Shown: one piece after another, positions 33,717 through 42,651 of the stretch
Layout: each line of letters begins with the position of its first letter
Position numbering within the stretch: the stretch's first letter is position 1
Source of the DNA: Phycisphaeraceae bacterium
GTDB lineage: Bacteria; Planctomycetota; Phycisphaerae; Phycisphaerales; UBA1924
Assembly: GCA_015200025.1 (NCBI GenBank)
Contig: CP054186.1
Coordinates: forward strand, 372,001-436,000
Length of the DNA: 64,000 nucleotides
Direction: 5' to 3'
Translations under genes and position numbers: made by a program
Notes under the pieces: generated by a model
Seen by the model: the letters and a program-made list of their open reading frames with translations, nothing else
Database searches by the model: none
Told to the model about the DNA's origin: nothing

Positions 33717-34423
33717 CTCACGACCCCGCCGTCACTCCCGTCCCGGGCGGGCGTCTCTCGGTCCGTCTCGCGGGCGACGCGACGCCGCCCGTGGGGTCCG
33801 ACGCGGCCTGGGCGAGGGCGTGCGCCGCCAACCCCCGCCTGCACGATGGGCCGCTGCTGGCGGTTGTCCGCGCCGAACCGGGCCTGATCGTGTGCGAGCG
33901 ATCGACCTATCGATCCTTCGTGACGGGCCTCGCGATCGGCGTGCCGGTGAAGTCGCTGGGCGTTTCGGGCCTGCTCTGGACGAGGGATGCCGGCCGCATT
34001 GAAATCCTGATGGGCCGACGGGCCACCGGTGTCCGCCTCTACGCCGGGCTGTGGGAGACCGCCCCCCGCGGCTCGGTGCGGCCGCCACCGACCTCAGGTT
34101 CCGCCGATCTCCCGCCCGACTTTCTCGCCCACGAGCTGCGTCAAGAATCGCTCGAAGAGCTCGGCCTCGTGCCCTGGGGCACGGCCCCCTCGCCGATCGC
34201 GCTGGTGCACGACGACCACGCCCGCTCTCTTGACGCGGTGCTCGCGGCGGAGATCCAACGCGACCCCGCCCCGGCCGCCGCGTCGTGGGAATACTCCCAC
34301 ATCCAATGGATGCCATGGGAGAGCCCGTCCCCGATCACGCCCGACACGCTCTCGCCCCCGACGCGGGCGCTCTTCGATGCGCTCCGCCTGTGCCGACCCC
34401 AACCGCCGTGGAGCACCGGCTGA
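33713..34423 (+). CDS. Nudix-like hydrolase
   Basis: A 236-residue protein from GTG 33713, which overlaps the ybaB stop. A Nudix-type box is visible around residues 115-155: LWETAPRGSV, then LAHELRQESLEELGLV, where the usual REUxEExG reads QESLEELG, so the Arg is replaced by Gln. The insertion between the Gly/Glu half and the helix is longer than usual. The rest has strands typical of the fold (LIVCERSTYRSFVTG, GRIEILMGRR). Substrate unknown; cytoplasmic. Confidence 0.68.
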   Translation: MTHDPAVTPVPGGRLSVRLAGDATPPVGSDAAWARACAANPRLHDGPLLAVVRAEPGLIVCERSTYRSFVTGLAIGVPVKSLGVSGLLWTRDAGRIEILMGRRATGVRLYAGLWETAPRGSVRPPPTSGSADLPPDFLAHELRQESLEELGLVPWGTAPSPIALVHDDHARSLDAVLAAEIQRDPAPAAASWEYSHIQWMPWESPSPITPDTLSPPTRALFDALRLCRPQPPWSTG

Positions 34424-34441
34424 CCCGCGCGTGCTCCTCGC

Positions 34442-35071
34442 TCAACCCCGCCGCACGTAACGGACCTCGATGGCCTTGAACTCCCCGACGTCGACGCCCT
34501 GGTTCTCGGGTGAAACACCCTTGAATCGCACGTAGACCTCCATGACCTGGTCGAAGTGCGACTCCATGCGGAGGTTGGTCCGCGTGCGGCACTCGAACCC
34601 TTCGATCTCGTGCGTCCCGCTGAACGTGAACGTCTTGGTCGGGCTGTCGTAGGTGCCCGTCTCGGGCATGGGCACGTCGGCCGCGCTCGAGAACGTCACC
34701 CGCTCGAACCTCGCCCCGCCCGGGAACGCCGCGTTGTGCCCCATCAGCGTGCGTCGGATAAACGGCCTCTCGTCGCCCGTCGCGTCGATCTCCTCCTCGA
34801 TCCACCGCCCGCCCATCGAGAGCCACCGCCGCGCCGACGCCGCGAAGGCCCTGGGCTCGGCCTCGGGCGCCGACCAGACCTGGATCTTCACGTCGTACTC
34901 GCCCTCCAGCTCGCCGAGCAGGCGGTGCATGGGCGTCAAACCCGCCGCGACGAACGCCTCGGGCTGCGGGCGCTCGGCCCCATGCCGCAGCGTCCACCCG
35001 CCGCCGAGACCGACGCCCACGATCAGAAGCCCCGCCACCGCCGCCGATCGACCGCCGATTCGAACGTCCAT
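34442..35071 (-). CDS. DUF1579-family exported protein
   Basis: A 209-residue protein with an N-terminal hydrophobic signal or anchor (SAAVAGLLIVGVGLGGGWTL). The body follows the DUF1579 pattern: HRLLGELEGEYDVKIQVW, RRWLSMGGRWIEEEIDATGD, then TLMGHNAAFPGGARFERV and GTYDSPTKTFTFSG. Function is unknown for the family. It is convergent with the Nudix gene (18 nt apart) and 103 nt downstream of the MddA-like gene on the same strand. Confidence 0.8.
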   Translation of the reverse strand: MDVRIGGRSAAVAGLLIVGVGLGGGWTLRHGAERPQPEAFVAAGLTPMHRLLGELEGEYDVKIQVWSAPEAEPRAFAASARRWLSMGGRWIEEEIDATGDERPFIRRTLMGHNAAFPGGARFERVTFSSAADVPMPETGTYDSPTKTFTFSGTHEIEGFECRTRTNLRMESHFDQVMEVYVRFKGVSPENQGVDVGEFKAIEVRYVRRG

Positions 35072-35174
35072 GCATGTCCCCGATCAACGGGCGTCGGCGG
35101 GCACACCATCGGCCCGCCGATCGACCCGCTCCCTCGATCATACCACCGACCCCTCCGAAGATTCGCGGCCGGCG

Positions 35175-36065
35175 TCACGCCGCCCCGCGCTCGTCCGGGG
35201 CCGACCTGGGGATCGGGATGAACCCTCGCACCCGACGCCGGTACGCCTCGTACGTCTCCCCGTGCTCGGCGATCAGGCTCCGCTCCTCGATCCACGTCCC
35301 GAAGAAGATGTACCCCGTGGTCAGGGCCGCGAACAGCAGCCGGCCCTCCGTCATCGTCGGCGCCGACCAGAACGCGATCAGGAACCCCACCATCAGCGGG
35401 TGGCGGACCACCTTGTAGAGGCCCACCAGCCTGAAGCCCACCGGGCGGTACCGGAGGCCCAGCAGCCCGAACAACGACTGCCTGAGCCCGAACAGGTCGA
35501 AGTGGCTCACCATGAACGACGACGCGAACACCACGCCCCACCCCGCCAGCGACAACGCGTTGAGCCCGTAGACCGCCGCCGGGTGTTCCACGCTCCACAC
35601 CACGCCGGGCAGTGGCCTCCACTGCCAGAACAGCGCCATCAGGATCGCGCTGGCCAGGAACACGAACGTGCTGCGTTCGATCGAGGCGGGGATGATCCGC
35701 GTCCACCACGCCTTGAACCACGACCTCGCCATCACCGTGTGCTGGGCCACGAACAGCACCAGGATCCCGCCGTTGACCAGGATCGCCTCGGCGTACCCCG
35801 CCCCCGCCCCCGAGTCGATCGACTTGGGCACGAACCAGTTCCCGACGAACCCGATGGCGTAGAGGATCGTCCCGAAGAACGCGGCGTACGCCAACAGCCC
35901 GTACGCGAACACCACCACACCGCCCGCCGTGATCCCGCCGCGCCCGGGGCCGTCCGCACCCCGCGTGACCCCCAGCATCGCGTGCAGCGGGCACCCACCC
36001 CTCGCCACCGTCACCGCCCCTGCTCCCGTGTCGCCGTCACCGTGATTGAACGATCTGACCATCAT
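35175..36065 (-). CDS. mddA: MddA-like methanethiol S-methyltransferase (NnrU/ICMT-like membrane protein)
   Basis: A 296-residue membrane protein; AAGGAG is 7 nt before ATG 36065. After a ~45-residue soluble leader come several membrane helices (FAYGLLAYAAFFGTILYAIG). The stretches FVPKSIDSG, FKAWWTRIIPASIERSTFVF, LFWQWRPLPGVVW, SHFDLFGLRQ, LYKVVRHPLMVGFLIAFW and EERSLIAEHGETYEAYRRRV match my memory of MddA, which methylates methanethiol to dimethyl sulfide with SAM. RHP and the C-terminal EE are the ICMT-type cofactor motifs. A related phospholipid or prenylcysteine methyltransferase is the alternative. A TetR gene lies divergently upstream. Confidence 0.75.
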   Translation of the reverse strand: MMVRSFNHGDGDTGAGAVTVARGGCPLHAMLGVTRGADGPGRGGITAGGVVVFAYGLLAYAAFFGTILYAIGFVGNWFVPKSIDSGAGAGYAEAILVNGGILVLFVAQHTVMARSWFKAWWTRIIPASIERSTFVFLASAILMALFWQWRPLPGVVWSVEHPAAVYGLNALSLAGWGVVFASSFMVSHFDLFGLRQSLFGLLGLRYRPVGFRLVGLYKVVRHPLMVGFLIAFWSAPTMTEGRLLFAALTTGYIFFGTWIEERSLIAEHGETYEAYRRRVRGFIPIPRSAPDERGAA

Positions 36066-36132
36066 GCCGTGACTCCTTCAATGTGCGATCCATGAACCCC
36101 GCCCCCAGCGCCCCGCACGCCGAACTCGACAC

Positions 36133-36351
36133 TCACCCCGCCGCGGATCGACGCCACTCGGGCGTGTACCGGAGCGCGTCCTCGTGGTGGATCGACACGG
36201 CCGGCCGGGCCCTGCCCGCCCACGCCGCGAACCTCACACGGTCGATCTCGAGCCAATCCGCCGCGAAGCGCACCCGGAGATCATCTCCGCGGCTCGCCAC
36301 CCCCGGGCCACGCCTCCCGCCGAGAGGCTCATCACGTTGAATGCTGCTCAT
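36133..36351 (-). CDS. Small protein, unknown function
   Basis: A 72-residue ORF from ATG 36351, preceded by GGAG at 7 nt, 67 nt upstream of the MddA-like gene on the same strand. The sequence (DDLRVRFAADWLEIDRVRFA, then AVSIHHEDALRYTPEWRR) is charged and regular, without signal or membrane segment. A good ribosome site supports translation. No family was recognised; co-expression with the methyltransferase is likely. Confidence 0.55.
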   Translation of the reverse strand: MSSIQRDEPLGGRRGPGVASRGDDLRVRFAADWLEIDRVRFAAWAGRARPAVSIHHEDALRYTPEWRRSAAG

Positions 36352-36441
36352 CATCACACTCCGCACGGGCCCGCCGCCGAGGCACATCCGCCGTGGTGGC
36401 CCGATGGGTGTAAACTTACCCTCCCGTCGCGGAACAACAAG

Positions 36442-36478
36442 TGCACTCGGGGTCCACCGTGGGTTGACTCCGAGTACA
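36442..36478. promoter_or_regulatory. Imperfect 37-bp palindrome, candidate TetR operator
   Basis: The left arm begins TGCACTCGG and the right arm ends CCGAGTACA; 14 of 18 positions match across a central T at 36460. It ends 21 nt before the TetR start, between the divergent small ORF/mddA pair and the regulator. TetR regulators usually bind such palindromes next to their own gene, so this is a plausible operator for both directions. Confidence 0.55.
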
Positions 36479-36499
36479 CCAGGCCCTGAGGATCACGCC

Positions 36500-37081
36500 A
36501 TGACCGCCGCCACGACGAGAGAGCGTCTCCTCGGGGTCGCCGGCGACCTCTTCTACGAGCACGGCTTCCAGGCCGTGGGGATCGACCAGGTCCTCGACCG
36601 CGTCGGGATCACCAAGACCGCGTTCTACAAGCACTTCGAGAGCAAGGACGACCTCATCGTCGCCGTCCTCCAGAGCCGCGACACGCAGGACCTCAACGAG
36701 TGGCTCGCCTTCGTGCGGTTCAAGGGCGCCCAGGACGCCCGGCGCCAGCTCGCCGCGTTCTTCGACCTCCTCGACGAATGGTTCCGCAAGCCGGAGTTCC
36801 GGGGCTGCCTCTTCCTCAACGCGCTGACCGAGTTCCCCTCCGAGAACGACCCGATCAACAAGGCCGCCCGAGCCCACGGCGACCACCTCGCCCGGGCCGT
36901 CACGCAGCTCGCCGGGACCGCCGGGGCCCGCGACCCCGACGCCCTGGCGGCGCAAATCATGCTGCTGATCACCGGGGCCATCGCCTCCCGCCACCGCGCG
37001 GGCGACCACGACGCCGCCAAAACCGCCGGGGGCGTGGCGCGGGTCCTGATCGACGCCGCCTGCGCCGACGCGGCCGCCTGA
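36500..37081 (+). CDS. TetR-family transcriptional regulator
   Basis: A 193-residue regulator. The N-terminal helix-turn-helix is clear: RERLLGVAGDLFYEHGFQAV, GIDQVLDRVGITKTAFYKHF and ESKDDLIVAVL. The C-terminal ligand domain contains FFDLLDEWFRKPEFRGCLFL, a pattern seen in TetR members related to YcdC/AcrR-type regulators. GAGGA precedes the ATG. It is divergent from the small ORF and MddA-like gene, which it may control. Ligand unknown. Confidence 0.92.
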   Translation: MTAATTRERLLGVAGDLFYEHGFQAVGIDQVLDRVGITKTAFYKHFESKDDLIVAVLQSRDTQDLNEWLAFVRFKGAQDARRQLAAFFDLLDEWFRKPEFRGCLFLNALTEFPSENDPINKAARAHGDHLARAVTQLAGTAGARDPDALAAQIMLLITGAIASRHRAGDHDAAKTAGGVARVLIDAACADAAA

Positions 37082-37122
37082 GGCCCCCACCCGCCGACAC
37101 AAGATCCCCGCCGCCAACGAAA

Positions 37123-37150
37123 GACCCCCGCCCGGTCAGGGGCGGGGGTC
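37123..37150. terminator. Bidirectional hairpin terminator
   Basis: A perfect 11-bp stem (GACCCCCGCCC with GGGCGGGGGTC) around a 6-nt loop lies between two convergent genes, the TetR gene (ends 37081) and the secreted metallopeptidase gene (ends 37199). On the minus strand it is followed by a short T-run (CTTTCG). Confidence 0.7.
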
Positions 37151-37198
37151 GGGTTGGAACTCGTCCATCAGCGGGCGTCGAACGCCCGCGGCCGCGCC

Positions 37199-39892
37199 TT
37201 AGCAGCCGATCTCGAACGCCTCGACGAAGGCGTCAAGGTCGAAGAAGTCGATGAACCCGTCGCCGTTGAAGTCCGCGTCGCGGCCGTCGGGGCACCCGCC
37301 GCCCTCGAAGCACTCGACGTACGCGTCGAGGTCGAAGAAGTCGACGAACCCGTCGTCGTTGAAATCGGCCGGGCACGCCGGCGTGCCGGTGACGGTGATC
37401 GTGACGGTGTCCGACGCGGTCGCGCCGTTGTCGTCGGTGACGATCAGCTCGACGACGTGGACGCCGACGGTGAACGCGACGTTCGCCGTCGCCGACGGGC
37501 CGCTGGCCAGCGTCGTGAAGCCCTCGCGCCAGGTGTAGGTCACGATCACCCCGTCGGGGTCGTTGCTGCCCGACCCGTCGAGGGTCACGACCTCGTCGCC
37601 CGAGTTGTCGGCATCATCGACCGACTGGTCGGGCCCGGCGTCGGCCGTCGGGCGGGCGTTGACCTGGATCACGACCGTGTCTGGCGCCGAGGCCAGCCCG
37701 CGGGTGTCCGTCACCGTCAGCTCGATCAGGTGCACGCCCAGGGGGAGCAGCACGTCCGAGGTCTCGCTGGCGCCGCTCGCGATGATGTTCCCGTTACGGC
37801 GCCAGGTGTACGTCGCGATGGTCCCGTCGTCGGTGCTGCCCGACCCGTCGAGGGTCACGACCTCGTCGCCCGAGTAATCCTCGTCGTTGACGACCTCGTC
37901 CCCGCCCGCGTCGGCGACGGGACGCCCGTTGATGTCGATGAGGACCGTGTCGTTGGCCGTCGCGCCGGCGTTGTCCGTCACCGTCAGCGTGATCGTGCGG
38001 GCGCCCACGGGCAGCACGACGTTGGCCGTCGGCAAGGGGCCCGTGGCGATCGTCGTAGGGCCGTCCTTCCAGGTGTAGTTGGTGATCGAGCCGTCGGGGT
38101 CGAAGCTCCCGGTCCCGTCGAGGGCCACCGGCTCGCTCCCGTTCCCGTCCGCGTCGTTGAGGGACTGATCGGGCCCGGCGTTGGCGACCGGGGGTTGGTT
38201 CGCCGGGGTCGCCCGGAACCCCGTGTCCGGGAGCGCCAGCTCGCGCGCGGGGCCGGAGAACTGGAACGCCCTCGCCCAGTAGTAGTACGTCACGCCCGGC
38301 GAGGCCGTCGTGTCGTCGAACGCGTTGGTCGCCGGCGAGCCGATCAGCACCGCCGTCCCCGAGTTGTCCACGGTGTTGCGGTAGACCTGGTACCCGGTGG
38401 CGTTGGGGATCGCGGTCCAGGCGATCGCCACCTTGTCCTCGAAGGCCCCGTCGCTCGCGGTGAGCGTGGGGTTCCCGTTCGAGACCAGCGTGATGAGGTA
38501 CAGCTGCGACTGCGTCGGGGCGTCGGTCTCGTAGACCCGCAGGCGGAAATCGCCCGCGGGCCCCAGCAGCACGCTGCTGAGCGTCTCGGTCTCCCCGATC
38601 GCGGCGGACGAGGCCTCGGCGATCAGCGTCCCGCCCGTCGAGGTGGTCAGCTGGAACGCCAGGTTGGCCTGCGCGAGCGAGTTGATGCTCGACCCGCTGG
38701 GGCACGAGCCGTTGGCCGCCTGCGCGTTGTTGTCGTACGTGAACCCGCGGGGGATCACGGAGATCGTCGCCAGGACCGGGCGGGTGATCGAGAACCCGTA
38801 CCAGTCCACCTTCCCGTTCGCGTCGATGGAGAGGATCGCCGAGTTCGCGGGGATCGTCCCGGCGGGCATCGCGGTCGTCGGGACCGTCCCGAAGGTGATG
38901 TTCGAGCCGACCCCGAAGGTGCCCATGGGCGTCGCCGTCGCCGCCGTGTCGTTGGGCTCGTAGGGGTCCCCGTAGTGGCGCTGGCCCGCCCGGATCTCGT
39001 CGTGCTGGGGCCCGTCGAAGGTCGTCGCCAGGAAGGGCTCCATCAGCTGGCCCGAGTTGTTCGAGCAGACGTGGTTGATCCCGATCCCGTGCCCGTGCTC
39101 GTGCATGATCGTGTTGCGCAGGAAGCGGAAGCTGTTGGTCGAACTGCCCCAGCCCTCGGAGCGGTCGATCACCATGTCACCGCCGCTCCCGGGGAACGAG
39201 TTGTACGCCAGCACCCCGCCGCCGCCGTCGATGTTCTTCATCGAGATGCGCACGTCCCCGCGCAGCCCCGCCGAGCCCGCCGAGCCCCACGCCGCCCCGT
39301 CGTCCCAGTCGTTCCCGCCCACGGCGATCCGCGTGTACGAGAGCCCCGTGAGCGCCTGCCAGCGGTCGAACGAGAGCTGGAACTGCGTGATCCAGCGCGC
39401 CCGCCCGCCCTGGGCCGCGAAGAGCGAGTCCATCCGGCTGAACAGTTCGCTCGCCGCCGCCCCCTCCCCGATCCCGTTGGGGATGTTGAGACCGTCGGGC
39501 ACGAAGCTCCACGTGAGCGCCCTCGCCGTGCCCTGCGCCCCGCTCCACCGCGACGAGAGGAAGTACCGTTGCCCCCACAGGTGCATCGCGTTGATCGTCT
39601 CCATCATCTCGGGCGACGGCGGGCTCGCCGGATCAAAGCACGCCCCCACCATGTTCGCGAACTCACCCTTAAGGTCCTCGAACTGCGACGGCGTGAAGCC
39701 GATCATCATCCGCCGGGGCCGAGAGGCGACACCCACGACCTCATCCTGCCCGGCCCCACCCGAGACCGACACCGGCTCGACGGCACCATCACGCGCCCCG
39801 GCCGCGGGATCGCCGCCCCGGAAAGACAAGGCCCCGGCCGCCGCCACGCCCGCCGAGACGGCGAGCACCATCGCGTATGTGCAGTTCTTCAT
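37199..39892 (-). CDS. Secreted zinc metallopeptidase with PKD repeats and C-terminal EF-hand-like tag
   Basis: An 897-residue protein with a signal peptide (MKNCTYAMVLAVSAGVAAAG). The matrixin-like site HEHGHGIGINH fits HExxHxxGxxH with H264, E265, H268 and H274. Next come a PPC-like region (~310-420), a fibronectin type III-like module (KVAIAWTAIPNATGYQVYRN) and three PKD-like modules, each opening near ADAGPDQS or ADAGGDEV. The last ~58 residues have two repeats of DFNDDGFVDFFDLDA type ending in Cys, like the tag of the divergent M1 peptidase. Secretion or surface attachment is inferred. Confidence 0.9.
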   Translation of the reverse strand: MKNCTYAMVLAVSAGVAAAGALSFRGGDPAAGARDGAVEPVSVSGGAGQDEVVGVASRPRRMMIGFTPSQFEDLKGEFANMVGACFDPASPPSPEMMETINAMHLWGQRYFLSSRWSGAQGTARALTWSFVPDGLNIPNGIGEGAAASELFSRMDSLFAAQGGRARWITQFQLSFDRWQALTGLSYTRIAVGGNDWDDGAAWGSAGSAGLRGDVRISMKNIDGGGGVLAYNSFPGSGGDMVIDRSEGWGSSTNSFRFLRNTIMHEHGHGIGINHVCSNNSGQLMEPFLATTFDGPQHDEIRAGQRHYGDPYEPNDTAATATPMGTFGVGSNITFGTVPTTAMPAGTIPANSAILSIDANGKVDWYGFSITRPVLATISVIPRGFTYDNNAQAANGSCPSGSSINSLAQANLAFQLTTSTGGTLIAEASSAAIGETETLSSVLLGPAGDFRLRVYETDAPTQSQLYLITLVSNGNPTLTASDGAFEDKVAIAWTAIPNATGYQVYRNTVDNSGTAVLIGSPATNAFDDTTASPGVTYYYWARAFQFSGPARELALPDTGFRATPANQPPVANAGPDQSLNDADGNGSEPVALDGTGSFDPDGSITNYTWKDGPTTIATGPLPTANVVLPVGARTITLTVTDNAGATANDTVLIDINGRPVADAGGDEVVNDEDYSGDEVVTLDGSGSTDDGTIATYTWRRNGNIIASGASETSDVLLPLGVHLIELTVTDTRGLASAPDTVVIQVNARPTADAGPDQSVDDADNSGDEVVTLDGSGSNDPDGVIVTYTWREGFTTLASGPSATANVAFTVGVHVVELIVTDDNGATASDTVTITVTGTPACPADFNDDGFVDFFDLDAYVECFEGGGCPDGRDADFNGDGFIDFFDLDAFVEAFEIGC

Positions 39893-40308
39893 GTGCGCTC
39901 CTGATCGACCTCAAAACCCTCGCCGAGGGCTCGGCGAGAGGCTATGCCCTTACAAAATACGATCAAAATGAACGGATCTCCTCCACATCAAGATTCCCCC
40001 GGTTGAGGCCCTTCGGTTCCCAACAATCTACCCCGACAACATCCATCCGTGTCTGATTTTTCCTCTCGCTCACTCCGGGCCCGTGTGATCGGCCCCTCCA
40101 ACCCACCCACACCGCTCAACCCGTTCCCCCCGGGAGAGCCCCGGGAGCGGTCCGGGATCACACTCCCGGCCCGCGGATTATCCAAACTCCGCGCGTGAAC
40201 GCAAGACCCCGGGAACCGAGGGCTTGGGATTCTTCGGACATTCCGGTATCGTGCCCGTTCCGGCTCGTCGATCCATACCCTATCAGAATGCGTACGTAGG
40301 AGAACCCG
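39893..40308. other. Divergent intergenic region between two secreted peptidases
   Basis: These 416 bases hold no gene. The part next to the minus-strand gene is AT-rich (TTACAAAATACGATCAAAAT, 39951-39970) and probably holds its promoter. Around 40130-40172, CCGGGAG and CTCCCGG form a 7-bp stem, with another CCCGGGAG just before. The plus-strand gene has TAGGAG before its GTG. Shared control of the two peptidases is possible but no operator was identified. Confidence 0.4.
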
Positions 40309-42591
40309 GTGCGTTCATTCCCTCTGTCCGTGGTGGCGCTGTCCTTCATGCCCGTGTTTCCCTCGGCCGCCCACCCGGGCGACCCGTTCGACGGCTGCGG
40401 GAAGGCCGACGCTTTGCGCGCCCGCTTTGACGCCGGGCTCGACCCCATCGACCGGCCGTCCGGGTGGTCGTCCCGCGAGGCCTTCGCCGACACCGACGTG
40501 CTCCACAACGCGCTCGACCTCGAGATCATCCCCGCGACCACGTCCATCGCCGGCTCCAACACCATGACCATCAAGAGCCTCGCGGACGGGCTCACCGAGT
40601 TCACGTTCATGCTCCGCTCGAACTTCACCATCTCCCAGATCCTTTTCAACAACGAGACGACCCTCACCGCCGCCAGCGTCGGGTCGTACGGCCGGCGCGT
40701 CACGCTCCCCCGCCCGATCGCGCGGGACGAGGTCTTCACCCTCCGGATCGCCTACGCCGGGCCCGCCGTCAGCCGCGGGTTCGGGAGCATCGAGTTCACC
40801 ACCGCCCAGGGGCAGCCCGCGGTCTTCACCCTCTCCGAGCCCTATTTCGCCGCGACGTGGTGGCCGGCCAAGGACGGGGACTTCGGCCAGCCCGGGGACA
40901 ACAGCGACAAGGCGACCTTCGACCTCTGGATCACCGCGCCCAATCCTCTCGCCACCGCGTCCAACGGCGTCCTCCAGGGCATCGACGCCCTCCCCAACAA
41001 CCGCTCCCGCTACCGCTGGCGCACCGAGTACCCCATGGCGTCCTACCTCGCCGCCTTCGGCTCATCGGTCTACAACCGATGGACCGCCCAGTACGAGTAC
41101 CCGCTCGAGGGCGGCGGGCAGGGCACCATGCCCGTCGAGTTCTTCATCTGGCCTTCGAGCGATACCCCCGCCAACCGCGCCGCCTGGGAACGCTGCATCG
41201 ACATGATGCACGCCTTCCGCGAGCCCTTCGGCGAGTACCCCTTCGTCAACGAGAAGTACGGGCTCTACCAGTTCACCTTCAGCGGCGGGATGGAGCACCA
41301 GACCATGTCCGGGCAGTGCTGCTTCGGCGAGAGCCTCACCGCCCACGAGCTCGGGCACCAGTGGTGGGGCGACGCCGTCACCTGCCGCACCTGGAACGAC
41401 ATCTGGATCAACGAGGGCTTCGCCACCTATTCCGAGGCCCTCTGGTTCGAGCGCAAGCCGGGGTCCCCGGGGCTTTCCGAGCTCCACGCCGCCATGGCCG
41501 CCCGACGCCCCCCCACCGACACCGGCTCGGTCTACCGCTACGACGTCAGCAGCGTCAACAGCATTTTCAGCAGCAACTTCGCCTACCGCAAGGGCGCCTG
41601 GGTCCTCCACACCCTCCGCCACGCCCTGGGCGACGACGCCTTCTTCGACCTGCTCAAGGCCTACCGCGCGGCCTTCGAGGGCTCCGCCGCCACCACCGAC
41701 GACTTCGCCTACTTCGCCTCGCTCCACACCGGCCTCGACCTCGCCCAGTACTTCGACTCGTGGGTCTACGGCTCGGGCGCGCCCAACCTCACCACCTCCT
41801 GGAACAACCTCCTCGTGGATGGGCAACGCTACCTCCGCCTCCGCGTCCGGCAGACCCAGGCCGCCAACCTCCCGACGTTCTGGTTCCCCCTCGACGTCCG
41901 CGCCACGCAGCCCTCGGGCTCGCACACCGCGCGGATCACCTCCTCCGCCCGGGAGGCCTGGTACGTGATCCCGCTGCCGGGATCGGGGGTCGTCTCGTCC
42001 GTCGCGGTCGATGAGTTCAACTGGGTCCTCACCGGCGCCCGCAACACCGAGTCCTTCGCCGCCGGGCCACCCGTCGTCCTCGCCGCTTCGCCCGCCCCGG
42101 GCGACGTCGTCGGCGCGGGCGAGGCCCCCGAGCAGATCACCCTCACCTTCAGCGAGAACATCACCGCCAACGCCGCCAACTTCACCCTCACCCGCGACGG
42201 CTCACCCGTCGCCTTCACGTACGCCTACGCCCCGGCGAACTTCCGCGTCACGCTCTCGTTCACCGAGCCCCTCGCCCCCGGCGCGTACTCCCTCGCCGTC
42301 GCCGACCAGGTCACCGCCAACGGCCGGGCCATGGACGGCGAGTTCTCGGGCACGCTCCCCAGCGGCAACGGCACCCCGGGCGGGGCGTTCGTCGCCTCGT
42401 TCGTCGTCCGGTCCTGCCCCGCCGACTTCAACGCCGACGGCTTCCTCGACTTCTTCGACCTCGACGCCTTCATCGACTGTTTCGAAGGCCAGCCCTGCCC
42501 GCCCGGCGCCACCCCCGATTTCAACGACGACGGGTTCGTCGATTTCTTCGACCTCGACGCGTTCGTCGAGTCGTTCGAGGCCGGGTGCTGA
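40309..42591 (+). CDS. Secreted M1-family metallopeptidase with C-terminal EF-hand-like tag
   Basis: A 760-residue protein from GTG 40309, with TAGGAG upstream and a signal peptide (FPLSVVALSFMPVFPSAAHP). The M1 aminopeptidase pattern is present: the exopeptidase loop GAMEN appears as GGMEHQ, and zinc ligands are H346, H350 and E369 in HELGHQWWG...WINEGFA (HExxH-x18-E). A bacterial Ig-like module follows (AGEAPEQITLTFSENITANA). The last ~58 residues repeat DFNADGFLDFFDLDAF and DFNDDGFVDFFDLDAF, ending in Cys, as in the divergent matrixin-like protein. GGMEH in place of GAMEN may alter N-terminus recognition. Confidence 0.92.
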   Translation: MRSFPLSVVALSFMPVFPSAAHPGDPFDGCGKADALRARFDAGLDPIDRPSGWSSREAFADTDVLHNALDLEIIPATTSIAGSNTMTIKSLADGLTEFTFMLRSNFTISQILFNNETTLTAASVGSYGRRVTLPRPIARDEVFTLRIAYAGPAVSRGFGSIEFTTAQGQPAVFTLSEPYFAATWWPAKDGDFGQPGDNSDKATFDLWITAPNPLATASNGVLQGIDALPNNRSRYRWRTEYPMASYLAAFGSSVYNRWTAQYEYPLEGGGQGTMPVEFFIWPSSDTPANRAAWERCIDMMHAFREPFGEYPFVNEKYGLYQFTFSGGMEHQTMSGQCCFGESLTAHELGHQWWGDAVTCRTWNDIWINEGFATYSEALWFERKPGSPGLSELHAAMAARRPPTDTGSVYRYDVSSVNSIFSSNFAYRKGAWVLHTLRHALGDDAFFDLLKAYRAAFEGSAATTDDFAYFASLHTGLDLAQYFDSWVYGSGAPNLTTSWNNLLVDGQRYLRLRVRQTQAANLPTFWFPLDVRATQPSGSHTARITSSAREAWYVIPLPGSGVVSSVAVDEFNWVLTGARNTESFAAGPPVVLAASPAPGDVVGAGEAPEQITLTFSENITANAANFTLTRDGSPVAFTYAYAPANFRVTLSFTEPLAPGAYSLAVADQVTANGRAMDGEFSGTLPSGNGTPGGAFVASFVVRSCPADFNADGFLDFFDLDAFIDCFEGQPCPPGATPDFNDDGFVDFFDLDAFVESFEAGC

Positions 42592-42651
42592 CCCGACCCC
42601 GCCGATCGACCCGGGAGGCCGACCCCCCGGTTTGATTCCCTACACTCCCCC

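Noticed and set aside
37154..39904. A 916-codon plus-strand frame opposite the secreted metallopeptidase
   Set aside because: It is Arg/Val/Pro-rich shadow sequence of the minus-strand gene; the opposite frame has a signal peptide, zinc site and named domains.
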